A stretch of 64,000 bases of DNA from Tupaia tana (lineage: Eukaryota > Chordata > Mammalia > Scandentia > Tupaiidae). Numbering within the stretch: the first letter of the stretch is position 1; each line of letters starts with the position of its first letter. The notes beneath the pieces are model-generated. The model was not told the DNA's origin and did not search any database. It saw only the letters and a list, made by a program, of their open reading frames with translations. This document shows, in pieces, positions 48,911-60,039 of the stretch. A program made the translations under genes and the position numbers. The stretch lies in assembly GCA_026018925.1 (NCBI GenBank), contig JAKSZU010000016.1, forward strand, positions 558,001 to 622,000, given 5' to 3'.

Positions 48911-50522
48911 AGAAATCTATAGCATTTCTATATACAAACAGCAGACAGACTGAACTATTTCAGACTGAACTGAAGAAAGTAATTCCATTATCATAGCCAC
49001 AAAAAGTATAAGGCACCTAGGAATAAATCTAACCAAAGAAGTAAAGACTTCCACAAGGAAAACAATGAGAAGCTAAAAAAAAAAAAAAAAAGAAAGAAAA
49101 AGAAATTGAAAATGGCATTTAAAAAAAAAAAGAACATCCCATGTTCCTCAATTGGAAGAATTAATATAATCAAAATGGCAATTCTACCCAAATTAATCTA
49201 CATATTAATGCAATCCCAATCAAAGTACCAGATACCTTCTTCACAGATGTAGAAAAGACAATCATACAATTTGTCTGGAATCATAAAAGACTTCGTATTG
49301 CCAAAGCAATCCTACACAAGAAGAGTGGAGTGGGCTGCATCTCACTCCCTGACCCAAAAATATACAATAAAGTTGTAATAATAAAAACAACATAGTATTG
49401 GTACAGAAACAGAAAGGTGGGCCAATGGAACAGGTGGACCAATGGAACTCCCAAACATACAGCCAATTGATTTTTGACAAAGTCAATCCAGTGGGAAAAG
49501 GAAAACTTCTTTAGCAAATGGTGCTGGAAAAACTGGATATCCACCTGCAGAAAGATAAATCTGAACCCGTACCTCTCACCATTGGCAAAAATCAACCCAA
49601 AGTGGATCAAAGGTTTAAACCTAAGATCTCAAGCTACAAAACACTGGGGAAACTCTGAGAGACATTGGGGTAGACAAAGACTTCTTAAATAAGACATCCA
49701 AAGCACAAGCAATAATCCCAAAAATACATCAGATTAAGAAGTTACATCAGATTAAAAAGTTTCTGCATGGCAAAAGACAAAATAATTAGTGTGAATCGAC
49801 AGCTCTCAGAATAGGGGGTTATCTGGTTATCAGATAGCCAGAATACACAGAGAACTCAAGCGGCTTTCCCCCCCAAAAAAATGATCAACCCTATTAAAAG
49901 ATGGGAGAATGAGTTGAAAAAACAACTCTCTAAGGAAGACATACGAATAGCCAAAAGGCATATGAAAAAATGCTCAACACCCCTTATTATAAGGGAGATG
50001 CAGATCAAAAACACAATGAGATACCACCTAACCCCAGTCAGAAAGACCAAAATTAAAAAAAAATAAATAGTAAGTGCTAGTGGGGTGTAGTGAAAGGGAA
50101 CTCTCCTACACTGCTGGTGGGAATGTAAATTGGCCCAGCCACTGTGGAGAACAATATGGAGATTCCTCAAAGATCTACAAATAGAACTACCCTGTGATCC
50201 AGCAATCGCACTCCTTGGTACCTACCCAAAGGACAGAAGAAAGTCGGAAAAGTACAATGTTTATTGGGGCATTATTCACAATTGATAAGATGTGGAAACA
50301 ACCCAAATGTCCATGAACGACAATGTCCACAGGCAAAAAAATAGACAAATTGGATTACCTCTGCATAGCAAGGTAAACAACAAATTGGAAGAGGCAATTC
50401 CTAGAACAGAATAGAAGAAAATATATGCAAGCCACACACCTGATAAGGGGCTAATATCCAAAATACATACAGAACTAAAACAATACAGTATGAAAAAAAA
50501 TTACCAGTTAAAAAATGGACAC

Positions 50523-50995
50523 AGTTGTTAAGCACTGTGCTTAGAGAGCCAGAACCCACATAGCCAATATGGTTTGAGTCTGGGCCCTGGTGGCCTGAAA
50601 AACACAATGGATGTGTGTATCAAGAGTCCTGACAGGGGGACCAGCAGTTAGTGTAATGGCTATGTTGCTGGACTCCCACGTAGTCGACCACAGTTCGAGT
50701 CCCAGACCCAGTGGCTTAAACTCACGCCGGGCGCGTGTGCATGCGTGCCCAAGATCCCAAGAGGAGAATGGAGGAGAAGGGATTGCAGCGTGGCCATCCC
50801 CTCTGGGGGGTGATTTCTCGCTTTCTATCGCTCTGTCTCTGTCTGTCTGTCTGGCGAGCGCATGTACCCTATAGCAAAAATCTCTCAAAAAAAAAAAAAA
50901 AAGAGTCCTGACAGGATGAAGAAGTGTGAGGAAGGGATTGTGGTGTGGAGGGTGCACCCCCTCTCTCATATACACACCCTCTGGCAATGATAAAC
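50523..50995 (+). mobile_element. tRNA-derived SINE, family C, host of a nested SINE
   Basis: Head 'cagttgttaagcactgtgct' and B box 'ggtttgagtct' at 50523-50637. The remainder resumes at 50904 and ends 'acaccctctggcaatgataa'. Between lies a family A SINE. Confidence 0.9.
50638..50903 (+). mobile_element. tRNA-derived SINE, family A, nested in a family C SINE
   Basis: Near-consensus copy flanked by 'agagtcctgacagg' on both sides (the right copy begins at 50903). Shows family A was active after family C. Confidence 0.95.
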
Positions 50996-51415
50996 AAACC
51001 AACAAAATGGGCAAAAGTGTTGAATAGACACTTCCAAATAAGACACACAGTGGCTAACAGATAAATGGAGGGAAAGTTCAACATCATTAATTATCAGAAA
51101 AACACAAATAAAATCAAAATGAGACACCACCAGTTGTTATAGCTATTATCAAAAAGACAAAGATAAGTGGTGAAAATGTTGATGGAAATATGAATTAGTG
51201 TAGCTATTATGGAAAACAGTATGGAGAGTCCTCAAAATTAAAAATAAAACCACCATAGGATTCTGCAATCTCAGCACTCTGTATATAACTAAAAGAAGTT
51301 AAATCAGTAGGTCCCAGAAAAGTCTTCACTCCCATGTTTATTGCAGCATTATTCATATTGCCAGGATATGGAATCAAATGTCTACCAACAATTGAATGGA
51401 TAAAGAAAATGCAAT

Positions 51416-51700
51416 AGGATCAGCCCCATAGTGCAAGAATTAAGCACTGTGCATAGAGAGCTAGATCTCACAGAGCAGACCACAGTTTGAGTCCCAGCTC
51501 CAAACATGTTTTTCCCAGCTTGAAAAACATGCCAGGCACATGTGCATGCAAACATACCCAAAATCCTAACAGGATGAAGAAATGGAAGAAAAAGGATTAA
51601 GGCATGACTACACCCCACTAGAGAGTTCTTTCCCTCCTCTCTCATTCTCTCTCACTCTGTCTCATCCACACATCCTCTGGCATAAACAATAAAAAATTAT
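51416..51700 (+). mobile_element. tRNA-derived SINE, family C
   Basis: Head 'aagaattaagcactgtgcat', B box 'gtttgagtccc', ends 'catcctctggcataaac'. Confidence 0.85.
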
Positions 51701-52014
51701 AAAAATAAATTACAGTGTATCTATGGAATAAAATGCAACATTATAAAAGAATACTATACACCTATATACTGACTTGGAAAAATTAATAAGACATGAAGTT
51801 AAAAATACAATGAGCAGAATAATTCATACAGTATAATTCATGTTATACAAATTATATTTGTGATAAATACGAGACTTTCAAAAAGTTAATGGAAATGAAG
51901 TTATTATAGTATGAGCTTATTTTGGTGCAAAACAATTTTGAAATCCATGTAAATTTTTCATAACACACATTTTCCATGAACTTCTCGGAGACCCCTCCTA
52001 TGTGTGCAAATACA

Positions 52015-52492
52015 CAGGAAAGGGCCTAAAAGGGTCCATTCCTTGTACTGCACTAAATAAGGTCCCCCCAAATTCATGTCAACCTAAATTCTTGGTGCAA
52101 TCTTATTTGGAGATTGGGTCTTTACAGATATAGTAAGTTTTGTCAAAATCCAGTCCTTGTAGATTAGAGTGAATGCAAAATTTAACGATTGGTGTCTTTA
52201 TGAGAAAGCCATGTGAAGATACACAAGGAAGAAGACTATGTGAGGACAGAGGTGACAACTGAACTGACACAGTTATGAGTCAAAGAATGACAATACTTTC
52301 TGGAAACCATCAGAAGTAATGAGAGAAACATGGAACAGAGTTCCCCCTCAGAGCCTGCAGAAGGAACCAAACCTGTTGACACCTGGATTTCAAGCTCCCG
52401 GTCTCCTGAGGTGTGAGACAATAAATTTCTGTTAATTTATGAATCCCATTTCATGGTCTACTTGTTATAGCAGCTCTAAGAAACTAATACAC
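52015..52492 (+). mobile_element. MaLR LTR, MLT1-like
   Basis: Diverged LTR with the MLT1-type layout: 'ccccccaaattcatgtcaac' at the start, 'gccatgtgaagatac' in the middle, and 'gtgagacaataaatttctgt' plus 'gttatagcagc' and 'aactaatacac' at the end. The subfamily is not determined. Confidence 0.75.
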
Positions 52493-52611
52493 ACTTATAA
52501 TGATTCGCTCTAAGGAGGATATTTTATGTATTTCTTTATTATTTGAAGGTTTTATGATAAAAATTTATCCTTGCATAGCTAATGTTTTTAGCCAATAAAA
52601 ATAAAATAATA

Positions 52612-52883
52612 GGGACCAGTAGATGGTGTAATGGCTATGTCGCTGGACTCCCATGTAGTCAACAGTTCAAGTCCCAGATCCGGTGGCTTAAACTCATGGG
52701 ATGCGTGTGCGTACATGCCCAGGATCCCAAGAGGAGAATGAAGGAGAAGAGACTGCAGCATGGCCATCCCCCCGGGGGAGGGGGTGATTTCTCACTTGCT
52801 GTCTCTCTGTCTCTGTCTTTCTGGTGAGCACACACACCCTATAGCAAAAATCTCTCCAATAAATAAATAAATTAAATAATAAA
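52612..52883 (+). mobile_element. tRNA-derived SINE, family A
   Basis: Head 'agggaccagtagatggtgta', degraded B box 'agttcaagtcc', core 'aagaggagaatgaaggagaa', ends 'ctatagcaaaaatctctcc'. Confidence 0.9.
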
Positions 52884-52959
52884 GAAATTACCCATATTTT
52901 ATGTTAGCAGTTACAACTTTGCCACTTATAACATCTCAAACATCTGAATGTCTTAATCA

Positions 52960-53570
52960 CGTCATCGGAAAAATGGGATGTTACCTCCTCTGCTTACCTG
53001 CTATGTTGGTACTGAGTTCTCCCTGGCCCCTTCTCTCACTGTCCATGTCCATTTTCCTCTTAAACAGCTCTAGCCTTATATCCCCATCCTCAGCAGATTG
53101 GTTTCACCGTCACACAATTAGGTGCCTCTCTCCTTTTGAACCCCTTCAATAGTTCCTTATCACCCATTAAATAAGATCCAAACTTCTTTGCCTAGTGAGA
53201 GACTCCCAACATTCTGAGCGACACCTACCTGGTGATCACCACTTGCTCCGTTGCCTTTCTGGGTATAGGGAAGCCAGGGTTGTCAGTTGTCTTGAATACC
53301 TGAGCGCTGCCTTCTCCAGCCATGCTAAATGGTTATCCTCCACCTTAACCTCCTTTCCAGCCTGAAGGCTTTTACCATCGCCCCACAACAGAAGTGGTTT
53401 CACTTTCCTTTGAATTCTTACAGCACAAACCCTCGGTGTTTTACCTTCTGTGATTACCCCTTCCACCAATTAAACTGCAAACCCCTTTTGAGGGAAAGAA
53501 CTTTATTCATTACTGTGCCTAGCACACTATCTTACAGAAAACAGGTGATCAATAAATATTTGCTGAATAA
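52960..53570 (+). mobile_element. Probable L2/MIR-type ancient repeat
   Basis: The stretch 'tccttatcacccattaaata agatccaaacttctttgcct' near 53150 and 'gatcaataaatatttgctga' near 53550 are typical of LINE2 or MIR-like 3' ends. Diverged; limits uncertain. This DNA lies downstream of or within the USP18 3' UTR on the other strand. Confidence 0.5.
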
Positions 53571-54028
53571 AAGAATAATAACTATAAAACACTTGAGTTT
53601 CATGGAATTAACATGGATTCTAAAAATAAAATTATAAACAGGACTGATATTCAACTAGCACACACCAATACGGTCACACTAGTTGTAACCTATTTCTTTA
53701 CAACTCTATCACTATCCCTTTGCTACTCAAATGCCTACCTCTGCTCTCTCCCCTGGGATCACCTGAACACAATCTGCCAACTAGAAAGTTAATGTCTTGC
53801 ATAGCAGGGAACACCCAGGGTTCTTATCCAACCCCATGGCTAGAGTCCCCTGGTAAAGTATCCACCTGACTGATCAAGACCTGTGCAGTGTCATTGTTCA
53901 ATATTCTGATAGTTGCCTGGTTACAGTAAGGTGTAATTATACAGTTTGAAGGTGATATTTCTCAGAAGAGTAAGATTCAGGAATAGAGAAAATTTAAAAA
54001 AGCTTGTAGAAGATTTGGAATATATCTG

Positions 54029-54074
54029 CTAGGACTCAGTCTTCATGTAAACAAGAAGATACGCAGTTTCCTGC
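54029..54074 (-). CDS. USP18: USP18 terminal coding exon
   Basis: After the acceptor 'ctttctag' the exon starts in phase 2 and encodes QETAYLLVYMKTES and TAG. The 3' UTR continues to lower coordinates; its end was not located. Confidence 0.92.
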
Positions 54075-56438
54075 CTAGAAAGAAGAGAAAATGCATCAGC
54101 ATAGTGAAATGAGACATTGTTAATTCATGTTAGGACAGCAAACTTCCAGGTTATCTAATCATGTCTTTATCTATCCATCACCTCAGAAGGAAACAACACT
54201 TTGTTGCCAAACAAAACTGAGAACAAAACAAAATTATCTTCCATCCCCAGGATTCTGGATACAGGCACAGTAGTGACTGTGAAAATATGTTCCTAGGAAA
54301 ATAACCCTTAAGTTGCTATTAGTTGACAGCTGAATCTGGGTTTGAGAAACCACAGGCCAATGGGCAAAATCGACCCTGTTTTTTGCAAGTGAATTTAACT
54401 GGAACATAACCCTGCTTAGTCATCCGTACACTGTGGCTGCTTTCCTGCTACAAGGACAGAGGTGATTAGTTGCCAAAGGAGCCCTATGGTCCATACGCCA
54501 TGCCCTGACTTAAATCATGGGGTAGGGGAAGGTGGATGTTAACTGATGCCACAAAGATTAGGCATCTGAAAAAGATGCTTAGAAGCAACAGAAGAGAAAA
54601 ATAAAAAGTAAAAAGTTGGCGAAGGATTTAAAAATGCACATGTCCCCTTAAGTCATTATTTTTCAAATGATCAGGCTTACCACCTCTGTAGTTCAAAATA
54701 AGTATCCTCTTTGACATTGATTTTCTTTTTTTTTTTTTTTGGAAAGGTTTTTGCTATGAGGTGCGTGAGCTCGCCAGAAAGACAGAGAGAGACAGAGAGA
54801 TAGAAAGTGAGAAATCACCCCTCAGGGGGGATAGCCACACCACAATCCCTTCTCCTCCATTCTCCTCTTGGGATCTTGGGCACACACGCACACGCGCCCC
54901 GAGTGAGTTTAAGCCACCGGGTCCGGGACTCGAACCGCGGTTGACTACATGGGAGTCCAGCAACATAGCCATTCCACTAACTGCTGGTCCCTGACATTGA
55001 TTTTTTTTAATATTTACTGATATTCAATGCAAGCCACTGAGCCAGACAAAGATAAAAATAGTAATCCTTTCCCCCAAAGAGATCATGGTCTAATGTGCAA
55101 AAGAGATATATAAGCAAACAATCAAAAAACAGAGTGGGCCCTGCTGCAGAGGAGATTTGCTCAAAACAGTGAGAGTAAATGAGATGCCCACCTGAATCTG
55201 TTTGTGTGAGATAGTAAAGACTTGATAGAAAAAGAAAAGGCCAGGCCAGCTCCATAGCCCAGTGGTCGTAGGAGCTGGATGCCATACAGCGGACCACGGT
55301 CTGAATCCTAGCCTCGGCAGCTTGGAAAACATGCTGGGTAAATGTGTATGCCTGCCCCCAACTCCCAACAAGACAGAGAACGGGAGGAGAAAGGACTGTG
55401 GTGTGCCCATGCTCCATTGCAGATGCACCCCTAACAATCTCACAGGTACACATGCCCTCCGGCAATTACAAAAGAAGAAGAAAAGGCCATGAGTATTAAA
55501 ACCTGAGTGAGATTTTGCCTATATGGTAAATTACGAGCAGGCAACACAGACCAGGAACCCCACATAGTCACAGAGGAAAGATGGGAAGCAGTCTTAGGGG
55601 AGCTACTTGTACTTCAGTGCCGGGAGAGAAAGGCGTAGTACGGTGGGATGTGCTGAAAGATGAGGCTGAACAGTTGGCCACTAGGAAATCAACAGCATAC
55701 AAATGACAGCGAAGTCTGTGAGACTTTCTTGAGGCTTTCAGAACCCTCTATAAGCCCCTCAGGTTTCCGTCACCCACATACTTCTCTTACCAGCGGTAGC
55801 TGTTGTTTCCATAGGTACACTGGATGTCCTCCCAGGACACCTGGAAGGACAGAAAGAGGAAGCTGAGCAGTCAGCTGGCATTTCCTCCGTGTCCACTAAA
55901 TCGTCCTCTCTCACTCTTCTGATAAATTCACTCCTGGTAACTCCCAAGAACCTGGAGCATCTTGTGACATCTAGTCCCTTGTCCCTCTGTTTAAATTTGG
56001 TTATGCAGATTACAGAGTGAAAACTTTATGTATTTCTAACTCTTCTTCCTTTCAGAAGTGTCTCACAGATCATGAAGCTGCAAAGCACTATGCCTCGAGC
56101 GCCAACAACCTGGACACTGACGTGTGTGGACTCACAGAGCTGGCCGGATGGAGCCTTCATGCACACACGGCCTTCAACTTTCATAAAAGGCCCTGCACAC
56201 AAATAATATGACCACATTGTGTCTCGCCCTCGAGAACCCATGCAATCCTGAGCTCGGAATTTATTAGACTTGGCTAATCCAGCTAAAAAAGAAATTTGTC
56301 TCTCACCAAAGAAACGTTGGAGTCATTGAAGCAGAACCATCTTCCATCCCCAGGGTTCCGGATATAGGCACAGTAGTGACCAAAGTCGGCCACTCCCACG
56401 TGGGCAATCACAGCGAAGAGCTCGTACTGTCCTCCAGC
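54029..56438 (-). CDS. USP18: USP18, last three coding exons (ISG15-specific protease)
   Basis: USP18 (UBP43) removes ISG15 from proteins and damps type I interferon signalling by binding IFNAR2. Three minus-strand segments with GT/AG splice sites join in frame: 56438-56307, 55840-55791 and 54074-54029. The first encodes AGGQYELFAVIAHVGVADFG then HYCAYIRN, so the USP His-box (catalytic His in GHY) is present, and WFCFNDSN, the third catalytic box. The second encodes VSWEDIQCTYGNNSYR. The last encodes QETAYLLVYMKTES and the stop at 54031-54029. The C-terminus in human ends MKMEC. The gene is open at its 5' end: upstream exons were not found to the window edge. Introns hold SINEs and an exon remnant at 54237-54281. 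Only the coding part of the last exon is certain. Confidence 0.93.
54237..54281 (-). pseudogene. Remnant copy of the USP18 His-box exon inside the last intron
   Basis: 54237-54281 matches 56338-56381 (part of the exon 56307-56438) at about 40 of 43 positions, same strand. It covers the codons around YIRNPGDGRW. The match fades on both sides and the remnant lacks splice sites. It sits between the penultimate and last coding exons, so it looks like the trace of a partial tandem duplication of the 3' end of the gene. Confidence 0.82.
54726..54990 (-). mobile_element. tRNA-derived SINE, family A
   Basis: Near-consensus copy in the last USP18 intron, antisense to the window and so sense to the gene's transcript. 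Target duplication 'tgacattgatttt' on both sides. Confidence 0.94.
55242..55480 (+). mobile_element. tRNA-derived SINE, family C
   Basis: Head 'ggccagctccatagcccagt', 'gagctggatgcc', ends 'gccctccggcaattac'. Flanked by 'aagaaaaggcca'. Confidence 0.88.
55791..55840 (-). CDS. USP18: USP18 penultimate coding exon
   Basis: 50-bp exon between acceptor 'ccttccag' and donor 'gtaagag'. It encodes VSWEDIQCTYGNNSYR plus two bases of the next Trp codon, which the terminal exon completes. Confidence 0.93.
56307..56438 (-). CDS. USP18: USP18 exon with catalytic His box
   Basis: 132-bp exon between acceptor 'tatttccag' and donor 'gtgaga'. It encodes the His box (GHYCAYIRN) and NDSN box of the USP fold. 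It ends in phase 0 at SL, followed by VSWED in the next exon. Confidence 0.94.
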
Positions 56439-56601
56439 CTGGAAATAGACAAGGCACGGAGGGCTCACTCACTGCCCCTTTTCTAGCCCTACTCTTGAAT
56501 AATACATGATTTCGTTGCAAACTCGTTCACTGTCTATCTGTGGCAGGGACTGGAATGTCAAAGCCACAGGAACAGTCCTTGACTTCAATATCTTGCCGCT
56601 G

Positions 56602-56838
56602 ATTTTTTTATTTGATACAGGGCATGTCTTCTCATCAGAGAGAGACAGAGAAAGGTAAAGTGAGAAAGGACCTCCTGGAGAGATGGCCATAGTACAATCC
56701 CTTCTCCAATCATCTCTTGAGATTTTGGGCGCATGTGCCTGGCATATTGAATTTCAAGCTGCTGTTTCTGGGACTTGAACCGTGCTCTCGGCCATGTGGG
56801 ATCCAGTTGTCTAAACCACCATGCCACTAGCTGGCCCC
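56602..56838 (-). mobile_element. tRNA-derived SINE, family A, diverged
   Basis: Reverse-strand copy; ends 'ccatgccactagctggcccc'. Just upstream of the USP18 His-box exon in transcript order. Confidence 0.82.
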
Positions 56839-56845
56839 ATGACTG

Positions 56846-57074
56846 ATTTACTTTTTCTTGTCAGAGGGTACATGCGCTTGCCAGAGAAAGAGCAAGAAAG
56901 CACTCGAGAATAGGGCATGGTCACACCACAATCTTTTCTCTTGCAGTCCTCCATCCTGCTGGGATTCTGGGCACACACTCTGGCCTGTTTTCAGGCTGCC
57001 AGGGTCAGGGCTTTGAACTGCAGCTGGCCATGTGGGATCTGGCTCCCTTAACCACTAGGTGACAGGGCTGGCCC
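56846..57074 (-). mobile_element. tRNA-derived SINE, family C
   Basis: Reverse-strand copy directly beside the previous SINE; ends 'aaccactaggtgacagggctggccc'-type head. Confidence 0.82.
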
Positions 57075-57499
57075 TCTTACAGCTAATTGAAAGACAAATA
57101 TAAACACCAGAATTATAATGGCATGTTTTATAGCAGATGTCTTTACAGGAAATTTAGGAAGACCCTATTTTTGTCCAGAAGAGAAGGGACAACCAGCTAA
57201 GAAAGGGCTGAAGAGCACAGAAAGTTACCCAGAGAAGACAGCTTGAAGTGATCTTTTTGTTTAAGGTTTTTGCCATAGGGAGCTCAAGAAAAAAACTGGA
57301 CAGGAGACACAGAGTTGGAAGTCTTCAGTCTGAGATGATCATGGAAATAGGAGAATTAAGGAGACAGCATAAAAAAATGAGAAGGAAGAATGGGACTAAC
57401 ATTAATATCAACAAAATGCTGGGCACAAAAGGATCCAGCAGAGGAGGAGGGCCCTAGGGGAGAAATCCCAGGTAGCAGGTCAATAACAGAAAATAGTAC

Positions 57500-57755
57500 A
57501 GAGAAGTCAAGTAGGAAAAGAAGAAATAAAAGAAGAAAAAAGAAGTAAAGAGAGAAAAAGAGATAAGGAAGGAAAGAAGGTAGTAAGGAAAGGAGAAAGA
57601 GAAAGAAAGGAAGAGAGAAAAGAAAGAAAGAATGAAAAAGAAAGAAGAAAAAGAAAGAGAAAGAGAAAGAAAGAATGAAAAAGAAAGAGAAAGAGAAAGA
57701 AAGAAAAGAATAAGAAAGAAAGAAAAATTAAAGAAAGAGAAAGAAAAAAAGGCCT
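57500..57755. repeat. GA-rich polypurine tract
   Basis: About 250 bases almost purely A and G on the plus strand ('gaaagaaag', 'gagaaagaa' units, irregular). Confidence 0.95.
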
Positions 57756-57854
57756 GGTTGGTACCACACTTAACATCCAAAATTTTATATTAACCTCTGA
57801 GAGGGCTTCAAAAATGCATGGAAAATACATATTATTTTTAAAAAAAACTTTGGT

Positions 57855-58078
57855 GGCTGGATGATGGCTCAGTGGTGACACAGTGCTCTGCAAGGCTGAC
57901 CTACGTGGAAGGTTCTGGGTTTGCACCAGAGACTTCCCTGCACATCCAGACGTGTGTGGCTGGAGCTGGGAGAGTATCACAGCAGGAAAGACCCTGTTGG
58001 GCATGCCTATTTCTCTCATATGCTCACTCTCTGTCTCTCTGACTCTCTTGCTCATGAAAAAACTAAAACTTACAAAAT
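57855..58078 (+). mobile_element. tRNA-derived SINE, family D
   Basis: Head 'ggctggatgatggctcagtg' (A box-like), B box-like 'ggttctgggtttgc', then 'gaaagaccctgttgggc' and 'ctcactctctgtctctctg' plus an A-rich end. Related copy at 61040. Confidence 0.7.
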
Positions 58079-58087
58079 AAAAAACAA

Positions 58088-58330
58088 AGACCAGCAGTAG
58101 TGATTAAGGTGTGGGACTCCCACGTAGGTGACTGTGGTTTGAGTTCCAGATCTGGCAGCTTGAAACTCACACCAGGCACGTGTGCATACATGCCCAGGAG
58201 GAGAATGTAGAAGGGATTGTGGCATGGCCATCTCCTCTTTGGGTGTGATTTCTCACTTTTCTTCTCACTGTCTCTGTCTCTCTCTCTGGCGAGCACACAT
58301 GCCCTAATGCAAAAATCTCTACCGAGGGAA
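58088..58330 (+). mobile_element. tRNA-derived SINE, family A
   Basis: Head 'agaccagcagtagtgattaa', B box 'ggtttgagttcc', ends 'gccctaatgcaaaaatctc'. Confidence 0.87.
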
Positions 58331-58357
58331 AAAAAATCTTAAAAACTATAATAAAAT

Positions 58358-58525
58358 GGGGCCAGCCAGTGGAATGGTGGTTAAGGTACTGGACTCCCAC
58401 CGAGCCAACTGCAGCTCAAGTCCTAGACCTGGCGACATGCTTTCTCACTTTCCCTCTCTTTCTCTCTCTCTCTCTCTCTGGTCAATTTTTTTTTAAAATA
58501 ATAACAACAACAAATAAATGAATAA
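58358..58525 (+). mobile_element. tRNA-derived SINE, short family B
   Basis: Head 'ggggccagccagtggaatgg', CT block 58450-58480, 'ctggtcaa', T-run and (AAC)n tail. Confidence 0.88.
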
Positions 58526-58660
58526 TTCTTTAAAATGAATAAAATAACCCTATGGAGCAGGCCTCCCGGCGCAGCAGTTAAGTACTGTGCACATGGAGCG
58601 GAATCCTCCACAATCAGTCACTGCTGCAACCCTGGCACTGAAGGCTTGAAAATCACTCCA

Positions 58661-59094
58661 GGTAACAGCTACGTCACTGGACTCCCATGTAGTCGACTGT
58701 GGTTCGAGTCCTGGACCCAGTGGCTTCAACTCACGCCGGGCACGTGTGCGTGCGTGCCCAAGATCCTGAGAGGAGAACGGAGGAAAAGGAACTGCGACAT
58801 GGCCATCCCCCCAGAGGGTGATTTCATGTTTTCTGTCTCTCTGTCTCTCTCTGTCTTTCTGGCAAGCGCACGTGCCCTATAACAAAACAAACAAACAAAA
58901 ACTCTCCAAAGAAGAAAAGAAAAGAAAAGAAAAGAAAAGAAAAGAAAAGAAAAGAAAAGAAAAGAAAAGAAAAGAAAAGAAAAGAAAAGAAGAGGGGAGG
59001 GGAGGGGAGGGGAGGGGAGGGGAGGGGAGGGGAGGGGAGGGGAGGGGAGGGAAGGGAAGGGAAGGGAATAGAATAGAATAAAATAAAATAAAAT
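58661..59094 (+). mobile_element. tRNA-derived SINE, family A, with expanded pentanucleotide tail
   Basis: Slightly 5'-truncated copy (starts at 'gtaacagctacgtcactgg') flanked by 'ccaggta' on both sides. The body ends at 58912; 58913-59094 is repeat. Confidence 0.87.
58913..59094. repeat. Composite pentanucleotide array (AAAAG)n-(GGGGA)n-(GGGAA)n-(AATAG/AAAAT)n
   Basis: About 182 bases of pure 5-base periodicity: roughly 15 AAAAG units to 58990, 12 GGGGA units to 59050, 3 GGGAA units, then AATAGA and AAAAT units. Polypurine until 59066. Confidence 0.96.
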
Positions 59095-59327
59095 AATGCC
59101 AGGTACATGTGTGCACGTGCCCCAATTCCTAATGGGGTGGAGAAAGAGAGAAAAATGGAATGTGGTGTGCTCTCTCTTGCTCCCTCCATCCCTCTGGCAA
59201 TTAAAAAATAAACAAAAAACCTATGCATAGATTTCAATTTTTTTCACCAAAATAAGCCTGTATTTTAATTCCATTTTTCCATGAACTTTCTATAGTCCCC
59301 TCGTCTGTAACATGTTATTTGAAAAGG

Positions 59328-59605
59328 CAGGTCAGCTCCATGGCCAGGTAGTCACTTGAGTCAGATCCCACAAGGCCAACCCCACAGTTAGAGTCCTGGA
59401 CTTGGCAGCTTGAAAAATACACTGGGCACCTGTATGTGCTCAGAACCCTGACAGGAGGGAAAAATTTAGACAAAGCAATTGAGGCATGACCATACACCAT
59501 GGGGGATGCTATCTCCTTTGCCCTCTCCCTGTCTCTCCCTGGCCAGCTCACACAACCACTGGAAAAGAAAAGAAAAAAGAAAAAAAGAAAGAAGAGAAAG
59601 AGAAA
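59328..59605 (+). mobile_element. tRNA-derived SINE, family C
   Basis: Head 'aggtcagctccatggccagg', 'agttagagtcctgg', ends near an AAGAAAA-rich tail. Confidence 0.8.
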
Positions 59606-59682
59606 AGGAACATTTGATATGGGTTTCTTCCCTCAGTGCTGTGAGGCATGTGAGCACAAACCCAGCTTACATATAAGAGATA

Positions 59683-59960
59683 AGACCAGCAGTTGGTATA
59701 GTGGTTACATCACTGGACTTTCACATAGTTGGCCATGGTTCGAGTCCCAGACCTGGCAACTTAAAACTAATGCTGGGCGTGTGTGCGTGCATGCCCAAAA
59801 ATCCCGAGAGGAGAATAAAGGAAAAGAGACTGAGGTATGGCCATCCCCCCTGGGGGGTGATTTCCTGCTTTCTGTCTCTCTGTCTCTCTCTGTCTGTCTG
59901 GCGAGCGCACGCGCCCTATAGCAAAAACCTCTCCAAAAAAAGAAAAAAAAAAAAAAAAGG
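59683..59960 (+). mobile_element. tRNA-derived SINE, family A
   Basis: Head 'agaccagcagttggtatagt', B box 'ggttcgagtcc', ends 'ctatagcaaaaacctctcc' plus A-tail. Confidence 0.93.
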
Positions 59961-60039
59961 AAAGAAATAAGAGAGTCATTCTATACTTAGAAAGATAAGA
60001 GCTATAAAAACTATAAAATCGGTATAAAAACTGATCAAT

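Larger units (their letters stand above)
50331..51870 (+). mobile_element. Older L1, sense, 3' end
   Basis: ORF2 C-terminal and 3' UTR sequence of an older L1 ('cacacacctgataaggggcta', 'tccatgtttattgcagcatt', 'tatggaataaaatgcaacat'), interrupted by SINEs at 50523-50995 and 51416-51700. Confidence 0.8.
58554..59215 (+). mobile_element. tRNA-derived SINE, family C, host of a nested SINE
   Basis: Head 'cccggcgcagcagttaagta' at 58554-58660. It resumes at 59095 ('atgccaggtacatgtgtgca') and ends 'ccctctggcaatt' plus A-tail. A family A copy with a very long pentanucleotide tail lies between. Confidence 0.87.

Noticed and set aside
57454..57780. Phe/Leu/Ser-rich 108- and 182-codon minus-strand frames
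   Set aside because: They are translations of the GA-rich polypurine tract and have low-complexity composition.
58818..59237. Lys/Glu- and Gly/Arg-rich plus-strand and Phe/Pro-rich minus-strand frames
   Set aside because: They are translations of the pentanucleotide repeat; a 5-base unit gives a 5-residue peptide repeat in every frame.
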